A DNA stretch of 64,000 nucleotides from Diogma glabrata (GCA_963693315.1 OY856187.1:380779306-380843305), one strand, 5' to 3'; numbered from the stretch's first letter, positions 23,841-36,499 are shown. The notes: generated by a model from the sequence alone, not told the origin. Made by a program: numbers and translations.

Positions 23841-25900
23841 ACAAAGTATTTCAAGGGAGAATCGGATTCTATTAATGCTTTTAAATATACACAAAAAATG
23901 AAATCCATTCCATCCAAATCCGAGAAGAGATGCTTTACAAGTTCTCCAGAAACCTTTAGTGGATCCAAGCTCAGTTTTTACCGAAGTTCTAATAGCAAGG
24001 AGAATTAATCCAGTGCTCCAGTTTACGGTATTTTCTCTACCATATAATTATACTTTTAGAGTAAGTTGAAATCTTTCCACCACACCGTTAGCCTTTGAAT
24101 GATAAGTTGTCATCCGTATTCTGTGAGAACCTAGGAGTTTGTTAAAGTCCTGAAACAATTGCTTTTAAATTGACTGCCTGGATCAGTCTTGATCTCTAGT
24201 GGTACACCAAATCTCAAGATATACTGGTTAATGAAGGCGTTTACATATCTTGACCCTTCGCTTATCTATCAAAGGAATGGCTACTGGCCAACGCGTAAAT
24301 GAATCAATTATTGTCAGCAAGCACATGTAGCTATTTGATGGCGGTAAGGCCAACAACCCAACGAGGTCGATGTGTACATGTTAAAATCTGGCGAAGGTGA
24401 TATCAAATCGGCCAGTTTCAGAGCTCATATGATGATGTACCTTAGATTTTTGCCACGCAATGCAAACTTTGGACCAATAGCTCATGCTCATTCTGTGCCA
24501 GACATATTTTGATGATCCCAATCTACGTGATGTCCGTACACCCAGATGAGATAGACCGGGAAGCTGCTTGAATAATTACGGACGTTGCTCTGATGGTATG
24601 TATGGACGGTTTATATATATTGATGTTTCGCACCAGACGTTCATATCAGTAGTAGAATGATGCATTTGTCAGTATTCTTGAGTCTGATTGAATGCTCAAC
24701 CTTTTTTTTAACTCATCTTCATATATCTGCAGGAAGTAGTTCTTCGGAACTTTCCACGCTCAAGAAAATGCACAAGAAGTATTTCTTGAGTCATAGCATG
24801 CTTGGTTTTCACATCCTGTTGACATTCCAGATGTCTAAACCAACAAACGTCTTTTTCTTCATAATTTTTTGAAGTTCGGAAAGTTGCGCGTGTATTGGAG
24901 CGAGCTGTTTGGCTACGTGAGGAAGGAAACGATGATTATTATTTATCATCCCAATGAAAAGCAGAACTTGCCGTATGGATTTTGATTGTGGGAAATCATC
25001 TATGGCCACAATTATTTCTGGTCGAGATGGTTAAACTCAAGATGGTCGAACTCTATTCTTAGAGATATCGTGACGGAGAAAGTTCAGCGATCTGGTGCCA
25101 AATACACTCCTTGAAAATTTAAGAATAATTTCAAAATCTGTAAGTCGTTCCGACTCTGAATAACTAGCCATCAAAATATCGTCAATATATGTGTATACAA
25201 ATTCCAGCCCTACTGTGACCTTGTCCATGAAATGCTGAAATGTCTGTGAATTTGTAAAGCCAAAAGAAGTGATTTTTTCTGTATTTATTGTCTTCTATTA
25301 CTACTAGTATTTGGCGGTAAAGGCTTTCTTAGAGAAAATCGTGCAACCATACAAGTTCATCGAAAAATTTTGTATGTGCGGTATCGGATAGCGATCAGGC
25401 TTCGTGACCGCATTTAATCTACGATAATCGCCACATGGTCTCCAGTCGAGATATTTTTTATTGACTATGTGAAGCGGGCATGCAACAGAAGATGAAGAAA
25501 AACGAGAGACTGCTAATTCAACCATGTGTTGAAAAGCCGTGAATTGAGTTTTTTTGGCGAATCTGGTCTAATCGATGTGATCTTGACACAGGCAAGTGAC
25601 CTGTGGTAAAAATATGATGTACCACGTTAAGTTTGACTGGTAAATTGTACTACGGTGAAGTCTGCGGTTGGTAAAGAGAACTTTTTTGGTAGCAGACGAT
25701 AATCATTGTCGATCAGGTAATAGATGTGTGTTGGTGTATCAACAGTAACCATTGTGGCATGGATTGATAGTTGAGTAGCTGAATCAATCAGCCGTTTTCG
25801 TTGTAGATCAACTAAAAGGCCAAATTTACTGAAATAATCAGCGCCAATTATCGGACGATTGACATCGGTTTTATTTACTCTGGCCTACTTTAAATCCATT
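23840..25900 (-). pseudogene. Ty3/gypsy retrotransposon pol, decayed
   Basis: On the minus strand, from 25860 downward: end of the protease/linker (PIIGADYFSKFGLLVDL), then reverse transcriptase with [34 protein letters not shown] and PHIQNF (25500-25340). The catalytic YIDDILMAS follows near 25190, then FIGMINNNHRFLPHVAKQLAP near 24900 (RT-RNase H connection). The RNase H region appears mostly lost. Integrase core lies at about 24380-24060: HVHIDLVGLL (first Asp), LLTIIDSFTRWPVAIPLID, a degraded TTRDQD (second Asp) and YHSKANGVVERF (catalytic Glu), then LLAIRTSVK. Stops and frameshifts are frequent. No gag, LTRs or primer-binding site could be located. The base composition is less AT-rich than the surroundings. 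Confidence 0.85.
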
Positions 25901-26119
25901 CAGACGTCAAACAAAATTAAAATTATTGAAACTTGAAAATAAACAAACAACCAGAAAAATATTATACATGACAAGTACAATATCTTCACTATAAAAAGTA
26001 TTTTGCAGGGAAAAGATTGGATTAGTCAAGAAATATTATTTTAAGAATTTAATTAATTTATAATTCTATTAATTCATGTTTCTGTAAAAAAATAAAATAT
26101 TCGTGATATTCTCCTGTGA

Positions 26120-26385
26120 TAGTCGCAATGATGTAATGAAGCGCTCTTCGTTGACGAATCCACGAAGTGGCACAGCAGGTCGCGTACCTAGCGAGATTTA
26201 TTTATAGCCCCAGACTAGCTTCAATCCATGGGAACGAGTAAGAAATCCTGCTACTTCAGCACAAATAACTGTCTAGTACGCGAAAAACATGATAAGAACG
26301 GAAAAGGCAAAAAGGCAAGTGAAGTAACTAGACTCTGGCGACTCCATGTACGAAAGAACTGCGATCACCACGTCCAACCCCATGG
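26120..26385 (-). repeat. Dispersed repeat, inverted copy of 12985-13250
   Basis: Read on the minus strand it gives gacgtggtgatcg, ccagagtctag, agtagcagg, tggggctat, atctcgctaggta and tgccacttcgt in the order seen at 12985-13250. The open frame 26228-26674 crosses this repeat and the CA-rich tract and is not a gene. Confidence 0.8.
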
Positions 26386-26650
26386 TTTAATACACATTCA
26401 CACGCTCATGCACCGCTACAGGTTCACACACCCACTCACCTACACTTACTCCTACATGCATTCGCCCCTGCGCATTCATACACCCATACATCTTCAAGCA
26501 AATGACTCTACCTATACATACATACGCAGGTATACTCATACACGTTTTCACATATACATAAACAGGCATAACCACATATGCACACGTCCACGCCCATACG
26601 CCCATTCACACCATCTTATTCATCACCTACCACATCCGTACGCTCCTAGT
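26385..26650. repeat. Cryptic CA/TA-rich simple tract with few G on the plus strand
   Basis: About 260 bp of imperfect cacaca, tacata and cccac motifs with strong strand asymmetry. It translates to His/Tyr/Thr-rich frames. It borders the dispersed repeat at 26120-26385. Confidence 0.6.
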
Positions 26651-27990
26651 TGCATGACACAAAAAAAAATTTAAGGCGAGAATATCAGATAGCGAAAGAT
26701 CTGGTGTTTGACGGCTTGAATATACTGACCAGAACTTTAGGTTTAACAAAAAAATTTGGCACATGAATTCGTCGGGAGAGTGTAACTCGTGGTGCGTTTC
26801 AGTGATTGTAATTCCTCCACTGCAACCTTTGGATACCTCCGAATATACTAACAGCCGTTCAACAGTTTTCACCAGTATCGCTTGATCATACCGCTACCTC
26901 TCATTCCATATCCCCCAAATGCCGTGGTAATGTCTGCATTAATTCTGTTCTCAGCCTATTCAATCATAAATAAAATAAAAGAAAATATAATTCTTCCGGA
27001 ATAACATTGAATTCATGGTCACATTGTACTATAGTATAAGAATTATCGAACCATCACATCATTAGGTGTTGAGTCACAATGAGGGGACTAGACGTTGTAT
27101 GAGGGCACTAACATGACGATAATCCCTTTTTTTATTTACACTGTCTTCCTCTACTAATCCAATCGTGACTGTTAATTCACGAATCTTGATTCTCCTTTTT
27201 ATCATCAATTTTACACTGAACCAATTACCTTAATTGATTCAATAATACTTAATCATCCTTGTTTAATTATAATTAATTTTAAGGTTTCATCAATAAATGT
27301 TTGTTGTATACCATAGTTATGGAAAAAAATTTTCTTTTCGTTTTTATTTACGTGTTTCCCATTGGATTAAGACAATCATTCGCGCATGCAACATAATCAT
27401 ACTCTCACAATTACACCCATATCCATATTCGTTCATTCAAGTAACCTAAACCAAATAACATATAACTCACCCCATGTTGTGGAAAATTCCCGCTTCTCCA
27501 CTTTACTCGAATCACCTTAGCCCGCCATGTTTTTCGGCCACAATAAACATCCAAGTTTCACCAGCTAGCTGCACATCGCTCCGTGGTAATAATATTCTTA
27601 TGCCGGATCGAGTGGGTCAATAAACCAAACACTTGTTTTCAGGTTTATAAAAACATTATTGGTGTTGTTTTATTTTATCACAACACGCCGGATTTCCAAG
27701 AAAAACAGGTTATAAGTTTCAACACATAAATTTAGTATATGTTTACTTTTTCCTTAATTTGTATATTTGTTACTTAGTTGTGTTTAATCAATTTAGTCTA
27801 GGCATTTAATAACTTATGATAATTAAAATAAATAATATTTGGCTCATGAATTTTTTAACTTGTTTTGTTTTATATAATTATTTTCTATATGGTTGACGAC
27901 ACGTTACAGTTAGTAATGCACAAAAAACATAAATGTTAATTTTTTTATATCACAGATTTTAATACTTGAGCACTAAACTTTAATAGTTAA
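26651..27990. other. No gene supported
   Basis: Mostly AT-rich; at 27480-27720 a less AT-rich patch carries two aataaa signals and a hairpin with stem gtgttgt/acaacac. No protein motif. Confidence 0.4.
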
Positions 27991-27994
27991 TAAC

Positions 27995-28175
27995 CCAACA
28001 TCTAGTATGCAAAAGCATACAGTATAATTTTTACTTACACAGATCTTATTCAATTTACAAAACTTTTACGTCTAATATCACAGAAATCCGATATGCAAAA
28101 GCATACGGTTTAATTATAAACATCACAGAAATTCAATATGCACAAGCATACAGTTTAATTATTAATATCACAGGT
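27995..28175. repeat. Three-copy repeat with palindromic core tatgcaaaagcata
   Basis: tatgcaaaagcatacagt (about 28007), tatgcaaaagcatacggt (about 28092) and tatgcacaagcatacagt (about 28137) recur, each followed by an AT-rich tail and atcacaga. The core is an inverted repeat, TATGC and GCATA around four bases. Confidence 0.65.
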
Positions 28176-28639
28176 GGTTAGGATGTGAAACTCATTATTA
28201 ACAAAATAAAAATTAATCTTCTCTATATTTGGATGTGGTTCCTTATTATATCCATGAGATAAAAAACACAAAAAAAATAATGCATCTCCAAGAAAATTAA
28301 TTTTCTACCATTTGTTTTCTGTGTAGATGTCAACAACCAAAAAAAACTTCAATCATGAATTGGCAAGCAGTAGCAACCGTTTTTACATCACAAATTACTA
28401 AACAAAATAAATCTATCTGTTTATTGGTCAACCGTTTATTGTTCGTTCGATAAATTTGTGTACTAATAGTGTCTTCACTATTATACTATAACTGAAAGGA
28501 AACCATGAACAGAGACATCTATCATTAAATGATTTCAGGAAATTACATTTATTAGTCTACCCACCAAAGAGTTCAGACTCTAACCTGTACTAAAATTGTA
28601 GAATATTTAAAAAAGTCAGGCAAGTGCGAATATAATTCG

Positions 28640-31283
28640 CTCGCTGAGGGTTCCGTGTATATAATATGAGAAAAAAACAGTTTTTGTAAGTATAGTTTCA
28701 AGTTGGGTTGAATCTTACCCAAAGCTGTTTATGGTGGCTAAAGAAAGCTTCAATAACGCCAGCTTCTAAATTATTTATATTGGAAAATACATTATCAATT
28801 GTGGTAGCCTCAACTGTTGTTGGTTCATGAATTTTTCTTTGTAAATTTTTTTGTAGAAAATAGTTTGAGAGCCAGTTTTGAGGATTTTTATTGAAACCAA
28901 CGGAAAAAACGGAGAAAAAGTGTCGTCAAATTATTTCCAATGAGTGCATTGTTAACACAGTCGAGTGATTTGTCTACTGAACATTGGGGAGATCGGTATA
29001 GTATACCAACAGGATTTGTACTTCAGCTAGTTGAACATTCACAATGACTGCCAGCAGAGCTAAACTCAAAGTGATGGTGGCTACTATTTTTCTGCACTGG
29101 TGGTACTGTATCAGACTTAACGAAAAGAACAGATCCCCAACCTCGATTAACTTGACTGTAACAATTTTCTAGTTCAACAGTAGTTCAATAGTTCAAAAAT
29201 TTCAAAAATGTTTGTAATTAGTGATCAACATCACAGAGAACATTTGCAATGCAACTATATTAAATGATAATCTATCGAATAGCAAACAGGTATCTGGTAT
29301 GTTATTGCATAATTTTTCAACCTAACGCCTTTCGCCTGAAGTTTAGTTCATTTGACTTGTTAAACTGTGTTGATCTAATCTGATCTTGTTTGCTCATTTC
29401 TTTACTTCGTTTCACTCAATATTTACTATAATATACATTTCCTACAACGTAGTAAAATTTATCCTCTTCTACGATTATTTTACGTGAATAGTCCTTCACA
29501 AAACACAATTTTAGAATTTTAATCAAATGAATCAAAACCGAAAAAAACGAAAACTACAAAAAAATTGTTTTGGACTAGAAAAAAATTCACCTTTCATATG
29601 CCGAGTGGGGGTCAAAAATAATTTTTTGTCAAAATTTCCACTCTCAACCCCCTCAAAATAACATTTGAAATGATGATCCAACCGCTATAGTTTTCATTCA
29701 ATCTTTACAACATTGCCCATAACCATGAATATTTTCAAATATTTTTCTTTTGTAATGTTCGAAGTTAAGGGGGAGGACAGGAATTTTTTTTCACATTTTT
29801 TAATATAACTCAAAAACTGCGCTTTTGAAAATTACATAAAAAATTGTTTTGGACTAGAACAAAATCAACCTTTCATATATGATACCCCACTCAACAAGGT
29901 CAAAAATAATTTTTTTTCAAAACTTCCACCCTCAACCCCATCAAAATAACATTAGAAATGATGAGCCAACCGCTATAGTTTTCATTCAATCTTTACAACA
30001 TTTCCCATAATCATGAATTTTTCCAAATTTTTTCTTTTGTAATGTTCGAAGTTAAGGGGGGGGGGACAGGAAATTTTTTTCACATTTTTTTACATAACTC
30101 AAAAACTGCGCTTTTTAAAATTACATAAAAAATTGTTTTGGACTAGAAAAAAATTAATCTTTCATATGACACCCCAATCGACTTGGTCAAAAATATTTTT
30201 TTTTCAAAATTTCCACCCTCAACCCCCTCAAGATAACATTTGAAATGATGAGCTGACCGCTATAGTTTTCATTCAATCTTTACAACATTTTCCATAACCA
30301 TGAATTTTTTCAAATTTTTTCTTTTGTAAAGTTCGAAGTTAAGAGGGGGGGACAGGAAATTTTTGTCACATTTTTTAACATAACTCAAAAACTTCGCTTT
30401 TGAAAATTGCAAAAAAAATTGATTTATGCTTGAAAAAAAATCACCTTTCATATGACACCCCACTCAACAAGGTCATAAATAATTTTTCTTCAATATTTCC
30501 ACTCTCAACCCCCTCAGAATCACATTTGAAATGATGAGCCGACTGCTATAGTTTTGATTCAATCTTTACAACATTGACCATAATTATGAATTTTTTCAAA
30601 TTTTTTCTTTTGTAATGTTCGAAGTTAAGAGGGGGGGACAGGAAATTTTTGTCACATTTTTTAACATAACTCAAAAACTGCGCTTTTAAAAATTGCAAAA
30701 AAAATTGGCTTGGACTAGAAAAAAAATCACCTTTCATATGACACCCCACTCACTGAGGTCAAAAATAATTTTTTTTCAAAATTTCCACTCTCAACCCCCT
30801 CAGAATCACATTTGAAATGATGACCCGACCGCTATAGTTTTGATTCAATCTTTACAACATTGACCATAACCACGAATTTTTTCAAATTTTTTCTTTTCTA
30901 ATGTTCGAAGTTAAAGGGGGGGGACAGGAAAGACAATACCCGTTTATGGCAATATCAAAAAAACTAAGCAGTCGAAAAATCATTGAAAATTTTTTTTGAA
31001 ATATTTTGAACTTTCTCGATTTTTTTAGACCAAACTCGATTCCTTACAAAAAACTTTTGTTTTACTATCTCCTTATCTATGTTCATAAAATATAGATTAA
31101 AACAAATATTTGAATTTTTTTGTTATCAGTAGGCGTGGAAAAACACGTTTAAAAACTGTAGAAAATTTCAAGTTGATAGCACTTATAGTTTGTGAGTAAA
31201 TTGATTATGTAGAAATTCGGACGGACACCGAAGTCTCACCAATAGGGTACCGTTTTTACTTTTTTAAAGTACGGAACCCTAAA
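28640..31283. mobile_element. Possible element bounded by agggttccgt inverted ends
   Basis: The left side reads tcgctgagggttccgtgta (28641) and the right side tacggaaccctaaaaat (31270), an inverted pair. Just inside the right end lie ggacggacaccgaagtctca and aatagggtaccg. These motifs belong to a repeat group common in insect genomes. Inside, the minus strand around 29150-28980 has weak LINE-like wording (VLFVKSDTVP, GILYRSPQ), and the 285-bp array fills 29560-30935. A second copy of the left part lies at 47450-47660. No TSD was identified, so the limits are tentative. Confidence 0.35.
29560..30935. repeat. Tandem array with about 285-bp unit, nearly five copies
   Basis: Each unit runs ggactagaaaaaaattcacc, then caaaatttccac, cccctca, gctatagttttcattcaat, tctttacaacatt, ttttcttttgtaatgttcga, a G-run (5-9 G), gacaggaa and actcaaaaactgcgctttt. 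Starts are at 29572, 29851, 30140, about 30427 and 30712 (spacing 279-289 bp). Neighbouring units are highly similar, so amplification is fairly recent compared with other arrays here. The G-run varies in length between units. The minus-strand open frames of 64-67 codons inside single units are by-products of the repeat. Confidence 0.9.
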
Positions 31284-31754
31284 AATCAGAAACATGGATT
31301 ATAAAACGATTATAGGAAATCTATATGGAAATAGCGGAATTATGAATACAATTTGAATAAATGAAATTACATTGGAAAATATCACACAACTATTTTATGT
31401 TTAATTTTTTTGTTAAACGAAAACTATTGTAGGTGTCAACCACGGGCTGAGTTTAAGAAAATATGGTTAAAAATGAAAAGAACTATGGAAGTCTCCGCGA
31501 ATGCAAATTTGATGCGTATGCAAAAGTAGTGAATCTATAAACCAGAGAATTACACAACCGCTTCGTCGACTTCGTAACAATGACGGTGATAATTCGAAAT
31601 AATTTTTTAACGAAAATTTCGAAATCAAGTTGATTGGTAATAACCCGAGGCCATACGATGGTCGAGGTCAAATTTTTTTTGCCAAATAATTGAATAATTG
31701 ACATTATAACAATTTTCTTTCAACTAAAAATTTTAAGAAATATTTTTATAAAAA

Positions 31755-33790
31755 TTTCTTTAAAAAAGATAAAATATATATTATATATTTTTTTTATTTT
31801 TTATATATTTTTTTATCGGCGTTCATGCTCTATGTAGGAGCGTTTCCAGGCTAATCAGCTTTGAATACTCACCATGGTCATTCGCAACAGCAACATAATT
31901 ACCATGGCAGACAGTTTTTTAAGGCCGTTTATTACGTTGGTCTCCCATTGTAGTCATGGTCTACCTTGCGGTCGCCCACTTCCAGGGGTCTAACGTACAT
32001 TTTCCTAATCATTCCAGACTGTGAATCGGCTCGTAGAACATGCCCAAACCAGGCAATCCTATTAGAACGGATACAACTTATTATATCAGTACCCTCAAAA
32101 AGGTCTCTGATCTCAAAGTTATACCGGGTTCTATACTCTCCATCGTCTGTCTTAAGTGGACCAAAAATGTAGAGTAGGATCTTACGCTCAAATACAGATA
32201 AATGCGATTCGTCATTTTGTGTAAGGGTTCACGTTTGTGACCCATACAACAAAACCGGTCTAATCAATGTCTTGTATAACTTGAGTTTGGTGTTAGTTGA
32301 TACGTACGGTGACCCAAGGAGAGGTTTAATTGAGTAGAAAGTTCGATTGCCTGCATCGATTCGAGCTTATATATCTATAAGTATGCTGTTGTTTGGTTCA
32401 AGCATTGATCCCAAATATTTAAAAGATTCAACTCCCTCAATTCGTTCATCGCCGCACATCAAATCTTTCTTCTCAGCCTCTCTTGAAACATTCATATGTT
32501 TGGTTTTATCATAGCTAATTTGCAGACCAATTTTCCTAACACCACTCTCAAGCGACTTGAAAGTCTCACTCATGACAGTTTCACTTCGGCTGAGGATGAC
32601 AACATCATCAGCGTAAGCAATCATCTGTACTGAGTTTATTGACAAGATATTGTTATTAGTCGGTAGTTTCTTTTGATGAAACACATATTCCAAGGCTAAA
32701 TTAAAAAGTATAGGAGAGATAGATAGATCGATAGGTGATAAATCACCTTGTCTTAAACTGGAGCCGACTTTGATATTTCGTTCTCTACTCGTACACAGCA
32801 TTAAGAGTTCTGTACTGTCATTTTACATAGTGATACCAGTTTACCAGGAATTCCCATCGACACCAGAGCAGACCATAGAGTTTCTCGTTCGAGAAAGTCG
32901 TAGGCCTGCCTGAAATCGATGAAGAGTTGGTGAAAATTATCCTTATCGAGAAAAGTACATCGGTGGTACCTCAGCCCTGCCGGAAGGCATACTGATGTTC
33001 TCCAAACAGTTGTTCAGCAAAAGGATTGATTTTTGATAGTAAAATGTAAGAAACGATCTAATGGGCCGTGCAGAGCAGAGCGATTCCTCTGCACATATAC
33101 AACACATATACAAGGAACTGATCACTTCCAATGTATGTACCACTAAAGGATCGCACATCCAGAACCCTCGAAAGGAAATGTGCAGTTACTAGCACGTGAT
33201 CAATTTGATTTCGATTGTTTCCATTCGGTGAGACCCAAGTCTGCTTATGAATCGAACGATGCGGAAAGAACGTACTGGCAATTCTCAAATTGTTTGATAA
33301 TGCAAACTCAGTCATTTTCTCCCCATTATCATTCGAATTTAAATGCAGGCATGATCCACCACATTACAATAGGGTATATCTCTTCAAACTTGCCCATTAA
33401 AGTCACCAAGAACCATAATGAAGTCGCGTGTTAGTGTTTGTTTCATAACCTTTTCCAGTGCTATGTAGAAATTATCCTTCTCGTTGACGGTCTTAGCTTC
33501 AGTAGGTGCAGGCACGGCAATAAAAGAAATATTGTTATATGTACCGCGTACACGTAGGGAGCAGATTCTCTCACTGACCGGGATGAATTTCATCACGGCT
33601 TCTTGTATGCGTGCACCAACAAGTAAGCCAGTTCCAAATTCTATTCGAGAAGGATGACCACTACAGTATAGAGAGTGACTATCCAAATCTTTTTTTCCGA
33701 TTATCAACTGTTTAATTTATTGCAGAGCAATGATATCCATCTTTTACCTCTCAGCCTCTGTTTCTAGACTTATAAGAGCATCAGGAGCGC
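31755..33790 (-). pseudogene. RTE-like non-LTR retrotransposon, nearly full domain order
   Basis: Minus strand, from 33750 downward. Endonuclease: DIIALQ, SLYCSGHPSRIEFGTGLLVG, VSERICSLRVRG, APTEAKTVNEKD, FIMVLGDFNGQV (33740-33390), then a shifted frame FFPHRSIHKQTWVSP, NQIDHVLV (33260-33180). Reverse transcriptase: HQLFIDFRQAYDFLERETLW near 32920 (motif A), VGSSLRQGDLSP and ILFNLALEYVF near 32760-32690, MIAYADDVVILSRSE near 32610 (YADD catalytic pair), GVESFKYLGSML near 32430. C-terminal part: KLYKTLIRPVLLYGSQT, SVFERKILLYIFGPL, NRIAWFGHVLRADS (32290-32030). The expected Trp after GSQT is a stop; frameshifts occur at several points. The 3' end meets an AT microsatellite tail at 31755-31815, usual for RTE. 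The first strand-contact region is missing at 33050-32960. Confidence 0.88.
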
Positions 33791-34249
33791 TCAACTGGCT
33801 TACTTAAAATGTTAATAATTGCCTTATTTTATTGCGTCATTAGATCTTAGAGAATTGCATTGGGTTACATTCAAATAAAAGCAAATTCAAATTTTTATAA
33901 TAATTTTTACACGAAATGCATCAAAATTATTACGAAAAGTTTAATTTCTTAATATGTAAAATATTTGTAGTGCCAACATATTTCTTAGATATTTGCTTTG
34001 TTTTTATTTTTTCGGTTTATTATAATTAAAAAACAAATTATTACAATTTATTTTTTCTCCCACCGGATATACAGAATTTTTTCTCAGAATTCGCAAATTG
34101 CATTACTTTAGTGAAAATCCGGCTCGAAGGACCTAGAAGGAACAGAATTTTCGCTCTAAGAGAAGAAAAAGCGATATAATTTTAAAATATTTATGTTATT
34201 TTTTTTAGCGAGTAAGAGCGAGTTACTTTGCTCGAATAAATCATTTCTT
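33791..34249. other. No gene seen
   Basis: AT-rich; no motif or repeat could be supported. Confidence 0.4.
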
Positions 34250-34690
34250 TTTAGTGTAAAGCTCCAATTTGAGTGTGGAGCCTAATTATTGTAAGGCCCC
34301 AACATAAAACAATCGAGTTTTTTGTTTTACTATTATATCTTTTTTTTTTAAATAAAAAGTGTTTTGTTATAGGTTTTATAATATGTGTCACAACAACGCC
34401 GAGGCCGAGTTTTCTAGACGCGCTTTTTGCCATCGCCATTACATGATCGTTCCAGAGTAGGTCATTTGAAACTGTGACACCCAATAAACGAATGTTTTTA
34501 AATTCACCTATTGGTTCATCACACATACTGAATAAAATATATTTTGGGAGCTCAGTCTTTGATCTAGGAACAATCAACAGCTGTGTTTTGGAAGAGTTGA
34601 AGTTGACCAGGTTTTGGTCACACGTTTAGATATTTTTACACTGGTTTTACTCTAGGATTTTTGTGGCCTGCAATACCTAGACCCTTCGAC
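34250..34690 (-). pseudogene. Jockey-like LINE fragment, thumb region of reverse transcriptase
   Basis: Minus strand: NLVNFNSSKTQLLIVPRSK (34610-34560), then RLLGVTVSNDLLWNDHV and MAKSASRKLGLG (34490-34400). These match the W..NL..FN..KTQ and rLLGV.iS.dl.W..Hv...AK.AskKLG blocks that follow the palm in Jockey-clade enzymes. Only this piece remains; palm and nuclease are absent. Confidence 0.75.
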
Positions 34691-35880
34691 CTTGCCTTTG
34701 ACAGTGACTTTTAAAATTGCTTCGGAACTTTTACTAGATCGATTATTTACACGATAACTAACGGATATTACTACATACCAGTTGGTGAAAATTTATAAAA
34801 ATACGTAAAATACAAAATTGGTACTGGTGAGTTTTTTTGGTTTTTCATTTTATTTTTGTAAATAAAAATTTCTTCACAAAAAATATGGTTCAACCAACTT
34901 TGGGGTATAGATGTATCAAAAACATGCAATTGTGTCGGATATATTTTTTACAGTCGGTTGATGATATCTCAAAAACCACTTATTTAATTTCAATAAAATT
35001 TAGTTAAAACTATAAGTGGAAAGAATTAAACTAAATTAAAAATATTCAAAAATCAGCGCTTAAAGGAATTCGTGCGTTCATTTTTCAAAAACTTTATAAA
35101 ATTTGCCACTCTGTTCAACAATTTTATTTTTGTTTTATTTATGGAGAATTGTCAAGTGTGATAAATTTTTCAAACTATTTAAAAAGGTATTGAAACACGA
35201 CTACACATGAAATTTTAGTAAGGTTGGTTGGACTATATTTAATTTTCACATAAACATAACGTGTGGTTGCCTCAACTACACCGTTTTAACTTGTACAGCT
35301 GTTGAGTTAATTTGTTGGATTCGATTCGCCATATTTATTCTCGCAACAAAGTTGAGACAACCTCATATCGATTAAACATAGATTGTATGATATTGTAAAA
35401 CACTAAAAATAAGTTAAGATTATTTTGGTTTTTGAAGTAACTGAAATTAAAATGTTCCTCTGACCCATTTTGTAAACAAAATTACACAATACCTTTTATT
35501 TAAAACAAAAAAAAATTGAAGACTTTGCATTTTAATGAGTGCAATTTTTTATAATTTAATCTCAATAATTTCCTTTTCCTTTTAAATTGTCTGCATACGT
35601 TCAGTTGTTGTTGTTTGAACTTATTTTAATGAAATTTAAAGTAATTTAAAGTAAACCAATCAGCATATCAATCACCATTTTGAAAATAAACTTGTGGCTA
35701 GATTTGTTATACAATATAATTGACGTATTCTTAAAAGTTTGGTGGGGCCCATATTTTTTTTGGAAAGTAATAAACAAGAAACTTGTTAACGTAAATTAAA
35801 AATAACATTGTCTTTTTATTAAAACAGACAAAAAGTTTTAATTTTCTTTAATTAAAACAAACAAAAAATTAACTACTTCC
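34691..35880. other. AT-rich, no gene supported
   Basis: Homopolymer-rich sequence with no recognised motif. It may include upstream parts of the hAT relative that starts to be readable at 35885. Confidence 0.4.
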
Positions 35881-35884
35881 CAAA

Positions 35885-36135
35885 TCCCCACCTATCAGCA
35901 AATTTTTTCAAGGAAAAACACTATCCGGAATTAAAGGATGATCATTGGATTAATGACTGTGTGTTCTTAACTGATATAATGGAGAATCTGCAGTTCCCAA
36001 CCTAGCATTACAAGGAAAAGATAAAGTTTTACTGATCTTATTCGAACGATTAGACGCTCGAAAATGTTAAACCACTTTCCTCCTCTGGAAAATAAACTCT
36101 CTGAAATTGATGATAAAAAACTGAGTGAATACAAC
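35885..36135 (+). pseudogene. hAT transposase of GTF2IRD2/ZBED5 type, middle part
   Basis: Plus strand, in alternating frames: HYPELKDDHWINDCVFLTDIM (35920-35985), then LALQGKDKVL (36005-36030), then NHFPPLENKLSEIDDKKLSE (36068-36130). This order (D..W..D..FL.DI...L, then LQGKdk, then HFP.L.) is that of the transposase-derived proteins GTF2IRD2 and ZBED5 and their hAT relatives. The coding stretch stops at about 36135, exactly where the inverted AT-rich repeat begins. The C-terminal end of the same protein type reappears at 41890, on the far side of the inserted material. Confidence 0.75.
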
Positions 36136-36139
36136 AGCA

Positions 36140-36430
36140 AAATATGAAGGGGCTGACATCTCAAAGCTCTGAAATCTCAAAACTTTGGTCTGGGTTAAGG
36201 ATTTTTATAAAGTTTTCGGCAAAAGGCTTTTATGAGCATTTGTTTTTAGTTGTGGGCAACGATGTTTATTATTCAACATAAAAAAAATGTTTAATAAACA
36301 TCGTTTAGAACTTTATTTCAGAACTAACACGAAACATCAATAGTCAATACGTTACCGGAAAATTATAACAGATCATAGAGTAATATAGTTTATAGTGAAA
36401 AGATGATATACTCAACAAACTACTCAAAAA
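36140..36430 (-). repeat. AT-rich dispersed repeat, copy B, first part
   Basis: Reverse complement of the 3' end of copies A and C: here atgaaggggctgacatctca, tggtctgggttaagg and agttttcggcaaaa; in copies A and C ttaacccagacc and gccgaaaactatat. It is interrupted at 36430 by a hAT insertion and continues at 41065. Confidence 0.85.
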
Positions 36431-36499
36431 CAGGGCTGCAGAGTCGGTGCCAAAATTAAGCGACTCCGACTCCAAGATTTTAAATTTTAAATCCGACTC

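Noticed and set aside
26228..26674. 148-codon frame, His/Tyr/Thr-rich
   Set aside because: It runs from a dispersed repeat into a CA-rich simple tract; composition explains the openness.
27067..27700. Possible LTR starting tgttgagtc and ending cacaaca
   Set aside because: No TSD, no primer-binding site, no partner LTR and no nearby pol in the right place.
30269..30749. Two near-identical minus-strand frames of 64-67 codons
   Set aside because: They are the same part of neighbouring 285-bp repeat units, not duplicated genes.
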